Below are positions 16,695-24,991 of a stretch of DNA of 64,000 bases, in pieces (position 1 is the stretch's first letter; every line of letters begins with the position of its first letter). The translations under genes were made by a program, and so were the position numbers. Under the pieces are notes generated by a model. The model had not been told where the DNA came from and did not search any database. It saw only the letters and a program-made list of their open reading frames with translations. Origin of the DNA: Lichenibacterium dinghuense (GTDB lineage: Bacteria; Pseudomonadota; Alphaproteobacteria; Rhizobiales; Beijerinckiaceae); the NCBI RefSeq assembly GCF_021730615.1, contig NZ_JAJLMN010000001.1, positions 186,001 to 250,000 of the forward strand, written 5' to 3'.

Positions 16695-17596
16695 GCGGCC
16701 TGTCTTTCGGTGCTGGGGGCGGCCGCGCGCTCGGCGAGGTCGCGCTTGACGATGCGGGTGGGCAGCCAGGGTGCGCGGAAGTGGATGGCGCCGTAGCCGA
16801 CCGCGCGGGCGCCGAGCGCGCGCACGCGGGCGAGGTCGTCGTAGCCCATCACGGAGGGCGCGATGACGGGCAGCGCGCCGTCGTCGGCGATCTCGCGCAC
16901 GGCGCGCCAGTTCAGCGCCTGCGCGGGCCGGCCGGACACGCCGCCCCCGCCCCCGCCGACGCGCTCCTCCAGCCGCCACAGGGGGCTGCGCCCGTCCGGG
17001 TACACCTGTTCCCAGGGGACGGAGTTCAGCGCCACCGCCTCGGCGAGGCCCTTAAGGCCGCGCGCGATGGCGACGTAGTCCTGGCTGGTCGACACCTTGA
17101 CGATGACGGGGTGGCGCGACACGCGCTTCACGGCCTCGACGCCCGCCACCACCTGCCCGGCGTTGCCGAGCGCGTGGCCGGTGTTGGGGCAGGACGGGTT
17201 GACCTCCAGCGCCGCCAGCGGGAAGCGGTTCAGCCGGTCGGCCATCTCGCGGAGCTCGTCGTCGTCGCCGAAGATCGACACGGCCGTCTTCACGCGCTCG
17301 TAGTCGAGCCTCGTCCCGACGGTCTGGAGCCACCAGTCGAAGCCGGGATTGGTGAGGCCCACCTTGTTGACCGAGCCGCCGGGCACGAGGCGCACGCAGG
17401 TCCAGGGCTTGTAGAGCTTGAGGTTGCCCTCGCGCGGCTGGCGGGTCAGCGTCTTGAGCACGACGGTGAACAGGTCGGGGCGGATCAGGCCGGAGCGAAC
17501 CATGGCGCGCTGCCACGGCCAGCCGCCGCCGTCGAAGGCGAGCGAGCCGCTCGACACGACGTGGTCGAGCACGTGGCCGTTGGACAGTCTGATCAT
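16691..17596 (-). CDS. pyrD: Dihydroorotate dehydrogenase-like protein, cysteine-type (class 1-like)
   Basis: The ATG at 17596 gives 301 residues forming a TIM-barrel flavoprotein. The active-site loop reads NPSCPNTGH, with Cys136 as the likely catalytic base. Cysteine at this position is typical of soluble class 1 enzymes; the membrane, quinone-linked class 2 enzymes normal in proteobacteria use serine. The N-terminal helices of class 2 are absent. It opens the four-gene pyr cassette, and every junction in the cassette overlaps by 4 bases. The electron acceptor (fumarate, NAD or other) cannot be assigned, and no pyrK-like FeS subunit is present. Confidence 0.78.
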   Translation of the reverse strand: MIRLSNGHVLDHVVSSGSLAFDGGGWPWQRAMVRSGLIRPDLFTVVLKTLTRQPREGNLKLYKPWTCVRLVPGGSVNKVGLTNPGFDWWLQTVGTRLDYERVKTAVSIFGDDDELREMADRLNRFPLAALEVNPSCPNTGHALGNAGQVVAGVEAVKRVSRHPVIVKVSTSQDYVAIARGLKGLAEAVALNSVPWEQVYPDGRSPLWRLEERVGGGGGGVSGRPAQALNWRAVREIADDGALPVIAPSVMGYDDLARVRALGARAVGYGAIHFRAPWLPTRIVKRDLAERAAAPSTERQAA

Positions 17597-17739
17597 CGCG
17601 GCCTCGGCGCGGCGGACGGGTCGGCGCCCGAGATAACAGGTCGGGCCCGCGAGATGAACCCCAAGCCTCGTCCCGTCCCTCGACGGCACACCCGTCTCAC
17701 GACAGCGTGAAGCGGCCTGTCGCCCGCGGTTCCGCGACC

Positions 17740-18492
17740 TCAGGGCAGGCGGCCGTCCGAGGCGAGCCGCGCCACGTAGCCGTCGAGCGCGCCGTAGGTG
17801 GCCTGCGCCAGCGCGGCCCCGACGCTGACGCGCCGCACGCCGACGCCCGCCATGTCGGCGACCGACAGGCCCGTCGCGGTCAGGTTGGCGTTGACGAGTC
17901 TGTCGACGGAGCGGACCACCTCGGCCACCGCGTCGAGGGTGCGGAGCCCCGGCGCGTAGAGGCAGTCGGCGCCGGCCTCGGCGTAGGCCCGGAGGCGGCG
18001 CAGGACCTCGCCCATGTCGAGCGAGGCCATCAGGTAGGCCTCGCAGCGGCCGACCAGCACAACGCCGGTGCCGGACGCGTCGATGACGGCGCGGGCGGCC
18101 CGGAGCCGCGCCACGGCGGCCTCCAGCGGGAAGAGGGTCTGCCCGTCGCGGTCCTCGATCGACAGGCCGGCGACGCCCGTCTCGACGCAGCGGGCCACGT
18201 TGGCGCCGACGCCCTCCGGCGTGTCGGCGAAGCCCGCCTCGAAATCCGCGTTCACGGGGAGTTCGATGACGCCGCACAGGAAGCGGAGGTGGGCCAGCAC
18301 CTGGTCCACGCTCATCGCACCGTCCTCGACGCCGAGCGCCCAGGCGGCGCCGGCGCTGGTGGACGCGAGGGCCGGGAAGCCCGCCTTCGCCATCGCGGCC
18401 GCGCTGCGGCCGTCCCACGGGTTGGGGAGGACGAAGCAGCCTCCGCGGTGAAGGGCGCGGAAGGCCGCGCGGCGGTCGGCGAGGCTGGTCAT
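17740..18492 (-). CDS. Isocitrate lyase/phosphoenolpyruvate mutase family protein
   Basis: The 250-residue protein starts at the ATG at 18492, which overlaps the stop of the YbaK gene. It has the superfamily TIM-barrel pattern: LPNPWDGRSAAAMAKAGFPA near residue 21, the STSAGAAWALG substrate loop, and the Mg-binding stretch NADFEAGF followed later by LSIEDRDGQTLFP. The KKCGH loop of true isocitrate lyases is absent, so it belongs with the small carboxyphosphonoenolpyruvate/oxaloacetate-hydrolase-like group. The likely chemistry is C-C or P-C bond cleavage or formation on an oxaloacetate-like substrate, which is unknown here. Confidence 0.8.
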   Translation of the reverse strand: MTSLADRRAAFRALHRGGCFVLPNPWDGRSAAAMAKAGFPALASTSAGAAWALGVEDGAMSVDQVLAHLRFLCGVIELPVNADFEAGFADTPEGVGANVARCVETGVAGLSIEDRDGQTLFPLEAAVARLRAARAVIDASGTGVVLVGRCEAYLMASLDMGEVLRRLRAYAEAGADCLYAPGLRTLDAVAEVVRSVDRLVNANLTATGLSVADMAGVGVRRVSVGAALAQATYGALDGYVARLASDGRLP

Positions 18493-18980
18493 GGAACGGT
18501 CTCCCCGGAGGCGTCGGAGGGCGGGCGGCACACGTCGACCCAGCGCGCGCCGACGAGTTCGGCCATGCGCTGCGGCGCGATGCGGACGGCCGCGTTGGCG
18601 GCGCCCGCGGCCGGCACCACCTCGTCGAAGGCACGCAGCGACGCGTCGCAGAAGACCGGCAGCGGGTTGGCCAGGCCGAAGGGGCAGACGCCGCCGACCG
18701 GATGGCCCGTGACGGCCTCGACCTCGTCGGCCGGCACCATGCTGACCTTGCCGCCGAAGGCGGCCTTGGCCTTGCGGTTGTCGAGGCGGGCGTCGCCGCG
18801 CGCGACGAGCAGGACGACGCCCTCGCCGGTCCGCAGCGACAGTGTCTTCGCGATGCGGGCGGGCTCGACGCCGTGCGCGGCCGCGGCGAGGTCCACCGTG
18901 GCGCTGCTGGCCTCCGTGACCAGCACGGGGATGTCCGGCGCCGCCGCGGCGAAGAAGGCCCGCACGGAGTCGAGGCTCAT
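18489..18980 (-). CDS. YbaK/EbsC-type aminoacyl-tRNA deacylase
   Basis: The protein has 163 residues, the size of free-standing YbaK-domain proteins. It shows the alternating pattern ending in GHPVGGVCPFGL (about residues 91-102), the signature glycine-rich turn of the family. DNRKAKAAFGGKVSM, just before it, is also conserved. These proteins hydrolyse mischarged aminoacyl-tRNAs such as Cys-tRNA(Pro). The ATG at 18980 is preceded by GGAGCC 6 bases upstream. It is coupled by a 4-base overlap to the PEP-mutase-like gene; I see no reason for that pairing. Confidence 0.85.
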   Translation of the reverse strand: MSLDSVRAFFAAAAPDIPVLVTEASSATVDLAAAAHGVEPARIAKTLSLRTGEGVVLLVARGDARLDNRKAKAAFGGKVSMVPADEVEAVTGHPVGGVCPFGLANPLPVFCDASLRAFDEVVPAAGAANAAVRIAPQRMAELVGARWVDVCRPPSDASGETVP

Positions 18981-19163
18981 GGACGGCTCCTGATTCGGCG
19001 GCGACCCGCGGGCGCGATCCACCGGCGAGCGCAGGATACAGCGGCCGAGCGCCGTCGCCCACCGTCGAGCCCGCACCGATGTGCATGCAATCTCGCCTGG
19101 ACAGGCCGGCCGCCGCGGCTACAGTCCTCGGCGGTCCCTGTCCGCCCCGGAAAGCCCTCGCCG

Positions 19164-20741
19164 ATGCGCGCCTTCAACCCGATCGACCGCTCCCTCGCCG
19201 TCGGCTCCAACGGCATGGCGGCGACCTCGCACCCGCTCGCGACCCTCACGGCGGTCGAGACCCTCAAGGCCGGCGGCAACGCCATGGACGCCGCCATCGC
19301 GGCCGTGGCGGTCCAGTGCGTGGTCGAGCCCGCCATGACGGGGCTCGGCGGCGACTGCTTCGCGCTCTACGCGCCGCGCGGCGGCCTGCCCGTGGCGCTG
19401 AACGGCTCGGGCCGCGCGCCGGCCGCCGCGACGGCCGAGTTTTTCGCCGAGCGCGGCCTGACCGCACCCGCGCCGACTTCGCCCCACGCCGTGACGGTGC
19501 CGGGCTGCGTCGACGCCTGGGTCAGGCTCAACGCCGACCACGGCACGAAGCCGCTGGAGGAGCTGCTGCGCCCCGCCATCGCCATCGCGGACGAGGGTTT
19601 CCGGGTGACGCCGCGCGTCGCCTTCGACTGGGCCAACAACACGGCCCGGCTCGAAGCCGACCCCGACGCCCGCGACCACTATCTCGCGGGCGGGCGCGTG
19701 CCGGTCGAGGGCGACCTGTTCCGCATGCCGGCGCTGGCCGAGACGCTGCGCGGCATCGCGCGGGAGGGCCGCGCCGGCTTCTACGAGGGCGCGGTCGCGG
19801 AGGGGATCGTCGCCAAGCTCAGGAGCCTCGGCGGGCTTCACGCGGCGGAGGACTTCGACGCGCAGCGTGCGGAGTTCGTCGAGCCGATCTCGACCAGCTT
19901 CCGCGGCCACGACGTCTTCGAGTGCCCCCCGAACGGCCAGGGGCTGATCGCGCTGATGATGCTGCGCCTGGCGGAGCGGCTCGACCTCGCGTCCCAGGCC
20001 GAGGCGGACCGCATCCACCTCCTCGCCGAGATCACCAAGGCGGCCTACCTCGCCCGCGACACCTACCTCGCCGACCCGCGCCAAGTGGCGGTGCCGGTCG
20101 AGGCGCTGCTGTCCGACGCCTGGGTCGACAGCATGGCCCCGCGCATCGACCGCGAGCGCGCGGCGGCGCCGGTCTTCTCCGACGAGGTGCCGCACCGCGA
20201 CACGGTGTGCCTGTCCGTGGTGGACCGCGACCGCAACTGCGTGTCCTTCATCAACTCGATCTTCAACAGCTTCGGCAGCGGCATCTACGTGCCGGCGAGC
20301 GGGGTGCTGCTGCACAACCGCGGCCTGTCGTTCCGCTTCTCGCCCGGCCACGCCAACTCGATCGCGCCGGGCAAGCGGCCGCTGCACACGATCATCCCCG
20401 GCCTGGTGTGCCGAAACGGCCGCGCGGTGATGCCCTTCGGCGTGATGGGCGGCCAGTACCAGGCGACCGGCCACGTCGACTTCCTCAGCAACGTCTACGG
20501 CCGCGGCCTCGACCCGCAGGACGCCAGCGACACGCCGCGCACCTTCGCGACCGAGGGCGTGCTGCAGGTGGAGCCGACGCTGCGCCCCGAGGTCGTCGAG
20601 AACCTGCGCGCCCGCGGCCACGTCATCGCGGTGCAGACGACGCCGATCGGCGGCTGCCAATCCGTGATGATCGACGAGGCCCGCGGCGCGCTGTTCGGTG
20701 GCTCGGACCACCGCAAGGACGGGATCGCGCTGGGGTATTGA
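19164..20741 (+). CDS. Gamma-glutamyltransferase family protein (YwrD type)
   Basis: The ATG at 19164 gives 525 residues. There is no signal peptide, so the protein is probably cytoplasmic, unlike classical periplasmic Ggt. The heterodimer-forming cleavage site has Thr347 in HRDTVCLSVVD as the expected N-terminal nucleophile of the small subunit. EPAMTGLGGDCFAL near residue 54 and the C-terminal MPFGVMGGQYQATGH are typical of the YwrD branch. Members hydrolyse or transfer gamma-glutamyl groups or act as cephalosporin acylase-like enzymes. It is convergent with pepP, with a palindromic repeat element between them. Confidence 0.87.
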   Translation: MRAFNPIDRSLAVGSNGMAATSHPLATLTAVETLKAGGNAMDAAIAAVAVQCVVEPAMTGLGGDCFALYAPRGGLPVALNGSGRAPAAATAEFFAERGLTAPAPTSPHAVTVPGCVDAWVRLNADHGTKPLEELLRPAIAIADEGFRVTPRVAFDWANNTARLEADPDARDHYLAGGRVPVEGDLFRMPALAETLRGIAREGRAGFYEGAVAEGIVAKLRSLGGLHAAEDFDAQRAEFVEPISTSFRGHDVFECPPNGQGLIALMMLRLAERLDLASQAEADRIHLLAEITKAAYLARDTYLADPRQVAVPVEALLSDAWVDSMAPRIDRERAAAPVFSDEVPHRDTVCLSVVDRDRNCVSFINSIFNSFGSGIYVPASGVLLHNRGLSFRFSPGHANSIAPGKRPLHTIIPGLVCRNGRAVMPFGVMGGQYQATGHVDFLSNVYGRGLDPQDASDTPRTFATEGVLQVEPTLRPEVVENLRARGHVIAVQTTPIGGCQSVMIDEARGALFGGSDHRKDGIALGY

Positions 20742-20814
20742 GGCAGCCGGACCCGAGCGGGTCCTCCCACTCCAACACTACGATTGCACACATCCCGAAA
20801 CGTCAAGGTTGGCG

Positions 20815-20972
20815 CCTTCTCCCCTGGCGGGAGAAGGTGTCAGGCGAAGCCTGACGGATGAGGGGGTCTGGCGCGGCGCCATCCGCTCAGAGAAATCATC
20901 GTCGAGCGCGGCGCTGCGCCCCCTCATCCGACCCGGCTCCGCCGGGCCACCTTCTCCCGCGAGGGGAGAAGG
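20815..20972. repeat. Intergenic palindromic repeat element (copy A)
   Basis: The element of about 158 bp has two copies of a short palindrome at its ends, CCTTCTCCC-loop-GGGAGAAGG (20815-20837 and 20950-20972, 9-bp stems). Inside these lies an 11-bp perfect inverted repeat, GGATGAGGGGG at 20856-20866 and CCCCCTCATCC at 20919-20929. A further hairpin, GTCAGGC-GAA-GCCTGAC, lies near 20839-20855. It fills the space between two convergent genes. A related copy sits inside bchB (33259-33424). The structure resembles BIME or RIME-type mobile palindromes of proteobacteria, and it may also serve as a bidirectional terminator. Confidence 0.8.
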
Positions 20973-20990
20973 GGACACGGGCGCCGCGGC

Positions 20991-22814
20991 TCACCCTTCC
21001 CGCAACGGCCGCGTCGCCGCGTCGAGCCAGGCATGGACCTCGGGGTCGACCGCCGGTCCCACCACGTCCCGCACCCGCGCGTGATAGTCGTCGATCCAGG
21101 CCTCCTCGTCGCGGTCGAGCAGGTCGAGCGCGATCAGGTTCCGCTGGATCGGCGCGAAGGTCAGGGTTTCGAAGCCCAGCATGGGGCGCTCGCCGCCGGG
21201 GATCGGGCGGCGCTCGACCAGGATGAGGTTCTCGATGCGGATGCCCCACTGGCCCGCGCGGTAGAGCCCCGGCTCGTTCGACAGGATCATGCCCTCGGCC
21301 AGCGGGGTCGTGCCCGTCTTGGCGATGCGCTGCGGCCCCTCGTGGACCGACAGGTACGAGCCCACGCCGTGCCCGGTGCCGTGGTCGAAGTCGAGGCCCG
21401 CGCGCCAGAGCGCGGCGCGGGCGAAGGGGTCGAGCTGCGCGCCCGTGGTGCCGGGCGGGAAGACCGCCCGCGCGATGGCGATGTGACCCTTGAGCACGCG
21501 GGTGAAGCCGTCCACGAAGGCGGGCTCGGGCTCGCCCACGCAGAGCGTGCGGGTGATGTCGGTGGTGCCGTCCTCGTACTGCCCGCCGCTGTCGATCAGG
21601 AACACGCCGGGCCCGACGGCGAGGTTCGACGACCGCGTGACCCGGTAGTGCGGGATGGCGGCGTGCGGGCCGAAGCCCGCGATGGAGGGGAAGGACACGT
21701 CCTTCAGCGCGCCGGTGTCGCGGCGGAAGCTTTCCAGCGCCTCGGCGCAGGAGATCTCGGTGAGGCCGCCCTTCGGCGCCTCCCGCTCGAACCAGTGCAG
21801 GAAGCGCGCGAAGGCGGCGGCGTCGCGGCGGTGCGCGTCGCGCGAGCCCTGGCGCTCGGCCTCGCTCTTCGTCGCCTTCATCAGCGCGATCGGGTCGGCG
21901 CCGACCTCCGCCCGCCCCCCCGCCGCCTTCAGCGCCTCGACGAGGCGGTGCGGCACGGTGGCGGCGTCGAAACGCAGGCTCCGCCCTTCCCGCCCGAGCA
22001 GTTCCAGGGCGGCGACGAGGCCGGTCGGGTCCGCGACTTCTGCGACCTCCTCCAGCGCGTCGCGCACGCTGTTGGACAGCTTGGCGCCGTCGAGCCAGAG
22101 GATCGGCCGCCCCGCCTTCGGCACCAGCGCGTAGCTCATCGGCAGCGGCGTGTGGTTCACGTCGGCGCCGCGCATGTTGAACAGCCAGGCGACTGCGTGT
22201 GGATCGCTGACCAGCAGCGTCTCGCCCTCGCCGAGCTCGCCCGCCACGGCCGCGACCTTGGCGGCGCGGTCCCGGCCCGCGAGGTGCTCCGGGTGGAGCG
22301 TCACGGCGCCCCGCGGCATGGCGGGACGGTCTGGCCAGACGGCGTCGACCGGGTTGCCGTCCACCGGCACGAGGGTCGCGCCGGCGCCCTCCACGGCGCG
22401 CCTCAGGCGCTCGACCTGCGCCGGCGTGTGGAGCCACGGATCGAAGCCGATCGACTGCCCCACTTGCAGCCGCTCGCCGAGCCAGGCCTCGGGCGGGTGG
22501 TCGAGCCAGGGCTCGGGCGCGAAGGCGCCCGTGTCGACCTGCCCGCGCACCTGCACGGTGTAGCGCCCGTCGACGAAGACCGCGGCCTCGTCCATCAGCA
22601 CGGCGGCGATGCCGGCCGAGCCGGTGAAGCCGGTGAGCCAGGCGAGGCGCTCGGCGGCGGGCGGCACGTATTCGTTCTGGTGTTCGTCGGCGCGCGGCAC
22701 CACGAAGCCGTCGAGGCCGCGGCGCTTCAGCTCGGCCCGCAGGGCGGCGAGCCGCGCCGGGCCCTGGCTCGGGTCGGCGCTCTCGTCGAAGGACTGGAAC
22801 CGGGCTTCGAACAT
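20991..22814 (-). CDS. pepP: Xaa-Pro aminopeptidase (aminopeptidase P, M24B)
   Basis: The 607-residue cytosolic protein runs from the ATG at 22814. The long form is typical of alphaproteobacteria: two creatinase-like N-terminal domains (residues 1-300) and a C-terminal pita-bread catalytic domain. Dinuclear metal ligands are visible in FLIDSGGQYEDGTTDIT (two aspartates), DHGTGHGVG (His), LSNEPGLY (Glu) and a further Glu near FETLTF. It removes N-terminal residues preceding proline. An upstream in-frame extension to 22904 lacks homology and was not used. Confidence 0.9.
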   Translation of the reverse strand: MFEARFQSFDESADPSQGPARLAALRAELKRRGLDGFVVPRADEHQNEYVPPAAERLAWLTGFTGSAGIAAVLMDEAAVFVDGRYTVQVRGQVDTGAFAPEPWLDHPPEAWLGERLQVGQSIGFDPWLHTPAQVERLRRAVEGAGATLVPVDGNPVDAVWPDRPAMPRGAVTLHPEHLAGRDRAAKVAAVAGELGEGETLLVSDPHAVAWLFNMRGADVNHTPLPMSYALVPKAGRPILWLDGAKLSNSVRDALEEVAEVADPTGLVAALELLGREGRSLRFDAATVPHRLVEALKAAGGRAEVGADPIALMKATKSEAERQGSRDAHRRDAAAFARFLHWFEREAPKGGLTEISCAEALESFRRDTGALKDVSFPSIAGFGPHAAIPHYRVTRSSNLAVGPGVFLIDSGGQYEDGTTDITRTLCVGEPEPAFVDGFTRVLKGHIAIARAVFPPGTTGAQLDPFARAALWRAGLDFDHGTGHGVGSYLSVHEGPQRIAKTGTTPLAEGMILSNEPGLYRAGQWGIRIENLILVERRPIPGGERPMLGFETLTFAPIQRNLIALDLLDRDEEAWIDDYHARVRDVVGPAVDPEVHAWLDAATRPLREG

Positions 22815-23012
22815 GGGGTGGGTCTCGCGGCGGGCCCTGGTCGGCGCCCTCGGCCGGGCCTCGCGGCCCGTCGGAGGACATCCTACAGGCCCGCCGCGCT
22901 CCACGCGACAGCGGATCGCCGGCGACGGGCGACGCCCCGCCGGGGCGACGAGGTCGGGCGCCGGCGGCGACAGGCGCGTCCGTCTCGCGCCGGTCGCCCG
23001 CCAGCCCGCGCG

Positions 23013-23336
23013 CTACTTGCCGGTGCCGGTGCCCGTTCCGGTGCCGTTCATGCCGGCGCCGCCGTTCATGCCCGAGCCGGCGTTGCCACCGCTCATGCCG
23101 GAGCCGCTGTTGCCCGTGCCGGTGCCGGCGGCTCCGCCGTTCTGCTGCATCATCGCGCCAGAGCCGGTGCCGCTGCCGGTCATCGCGCCGCCCTGGCCGG
23201 TGCCCGTGGCGGTGCCCATGCCCCCGCTGCCGCCACCCGCGCCCCCGGCTCCGCCGCCGGCGCTCTGCGCCATGGCGGCGCCCGCGGTGAAGAAACAGGC
23301 CGCCGCGACGGCCGTGAAGATCGATGCCTTGCTCAT
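23013..23336 (-). CDS. Small exported Gly/Met/Thr-rich repeat protein
   Basis: From the ATG at 23336 the protein has 107 residues. The signal peptide is MSKASIFTAVAAACFFTAGAAMAQS. The rest is a low-complexity array of G, S, T, M and N, with repeated GSGM/GTGTG units and several SGM and GMN triplets. I know no function for it. Methionine- and glycine-rich secreted peptides may bind metals or form flexible matrix, but that is speculation. The upstream stretch to 23788 carries no recognisable gene. Confidence 0.55.
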   Translation of the reverse strand: MSKASIFTAVAAACFFTAGAAMAQSAGGGAGGAGGGSGGMGTATGTGQGGAMTGSGTGSGAMMQQNGGAAGTGTGNSGSGMSGGNAGSGMNGGAGMNGTGTGTGTGK

Positions 23337-23788
23337 GATCGTTCCCTCGATGTCAGGCAAATGCAACAGCACCCGATCGGCGCCATGCTGCAGTCAAGAC
23401 AATCGCGGGACTGAACGGGTTCCCCTGAAATCAAACGACAGCGCGCGCTATACATTGATCCATGTTGGTGTCGGCGATCGTTCTGCATCGCAGCGACGAT
23501 AGATCCGGCCTGTCGTCTTGAGCTTCGCCGGACGAGACCTTGGACGGATCGACGCAGGCGAAAGGCGGCCTCGACGATCACCGACGGGCGCGCCGGACCG
23601 TGCCCAGGAGGTGCCGGCCATGGGTCGGTCCGGGCGCCGGCGGCCAGCGCGCGGCGCGTCCGGGTCGGACTAGCGATGCCGCACGCCGGAGGCCGGTATC
23701 GAGCTTCAGGCCCGGGCCCAGCGAGGGAGAACGAGGCGTGGACGGTCCCTCGCCCCCGACAGCCTCGTCCGACGGTCCCGGATCCGAC
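23337..23788. other. Intergenic stretch without recognised gene
   Basis: These 452 bases separate the small Gly-rich protein gene from the stop of bchP. Short open frames occur on both strands, but none has a convincing ribosome site, signal peptide or domain. A locally AT-richer spot near 23440-23465 could hold a promoter for the gene at 23336, read on the minus strand. No repeat copy of the 20.8-kb element was seen. Confidence 0.4.
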
Positions 23789-24991
23789 TCAGGGCGTCGC
23801 GAGCCTGAGCAGGTGGGCCATGTCCTTGAAGAACACGCGCAGGTGGGCCATCGGGTCGGAGCGCTTGATGCGCTTGTTCATGTAGCTGTCCCAGGTCAGG
23901 CGCTGCACGTCCGGGTCGCGGCACAGCTTGACGAAGCGCTCGCGCATGCCGTCGCTGCGGTACCAGACGGCCTGCATGAGGCCGAGGATGAAGAAGACCT
24001 GGCCGTGCTCCTTCATGAACCTGCGGCGGGCGCCCGCCAGGGCCTTGGAGCGGCCGGTCTCCAGGAACTCGGCCACGGCGTCGGCGGCGAGGCGGCCGCC
24101 CAGCATGGCGTAGTAGATGCCCTCGCCCGAGGCCGGCGCCACCACGCCCGCGGCGTCCCCCGCCAGCACGAGGTCGCGCCCGTTGTCCCAGCGCTTGAGC
24201 GGCTTCATCGGGATGGGGGCGCCCTCGCGCCGCAGCGTCTCGGCCCCGCCGAGGCCCACGTCGGCGCGCAGGCGCCCCACGGCGTCGCGCAACGCGAAGC
24301 CCTTGCGGGCGCTGCCGGTGCCGACGCTGGTCGTGTCGCCGTGCGGGAAGATCCAGCCGTAGAAGTCCGGCGACACCACGCCGCGATAGTGCACGTCGCA
24401 GCGCGCGGGGTCGAAGCTGTCGTCCGCCGCGGGCGCCGGCGAGCGCACGATCTCGTGGTAGGCGAAGACGCATTTGACGCTGTCGCCGCCCTTCACCTCC
24501 GCCTTGGCCAGGGCCGAGCGGGCCCCGTCGGCGCCGATGACCGAGCGGGCGCGGACTTCCGCGACCGTGCCGGAGGGTGCGCCCTTCGGCCGGTAGCGGA
24601 TCACGGCGGTCCCGTCGGGGTCGCGGGCGAGGTCCTCGAAGGTGCCGGCGAGGCGGCTGGCGCCGGAGCGCGCGGCGCGCTCGCGCAGCCACTCGTCAAA
24701 GTGCTCGCGGTCGACCATGCCGACGAAGCCGCCGTCGATCGGCATGTCGACGTCGCGGCGCTTGGGCGACACCATGCGGGCCGAGCGGATGCGCGCGACC
24801 AGGAGGTCGGGCGGGATCGCGAAATCGGCGATGCAGCGGGGCGGGATGGCGCCCCCGCAGGGCTTGATGCGGCCCGCGCGGTCAAGCAGCGCGACAGTGC
24901 GGCCGGCCCGCGCGAGGTCGTCGGCCGCGGTGGCGCCCGAAGGGCCGCCGCCCACCACCACGCAGTCGAAGATCTCGCTCTGTGCTGTCAT
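23789..24991 (-). CDS. bchP: Geranylgeranyl bacteriochlorophyll reductase
   Basis: The 400-residue flavoprotein has the FAD-binding GGGPSGATAADDLARAG motif at residues 14-30. The KPCGGAIPPRC stretch near residue 43 and GDAAGVVAPASGEGIYYAM near residue 285 are both diagnostic of the geranylgeranyl reductase family. It reduces three double bonds of the geranylgeranyl tail to phytyl, the last step of bacteriochlorophyll a synthesis. Its ATG overlaps the stop of the PucC-family gene by 4 bases, making bchG, the PucC-family gene and bchP one translationally coupled operon headed by a PpsR box at 27251-27268. Confidence 0.95.
   Translation of the reverse strand: MTAQSEIFDCVVVGGGPSGATAADDLARAGRTVALLDRAGRIKPCGGAIPPRCIADFAIPPDLLVARIRSARMVSPKRRDVDMPIDGGFVGMVDREHFDEWLRERAARSGASRLAGTFEDLARDPDGTAVIRYRPKGAPSGTVAEVRARSVIGADGARSALAKAEVKGGDSVKCVFAYHEIVRSPAPAADDSFDPARCDVHYRGVVSPDFYGWIFPHGDTTSVGTGSARKGFALRDAVGRLRADVGLGGAETLRREGAPIPMKPLKRWDNGRDLVLAGDAAGVVAPASGEGIYYAMLGGRLAADAVAEFLETGRSKALAGARRRFMKEHGQVFFILGLMQAVWYRSDGMRERFVKLCRDPDVQRLTWDSYMNKRIKRSDPMAHLRVFFKDMAHLLRLATP

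Noticed and set aside
23333-23581. Minus-strand 82-residue open frame in the gap upstream of the Gly-rich protein gene
   Set aside because: It has a poor ribosome site, no signal or domain, and overlaps the start of the better supported gene at 23336.
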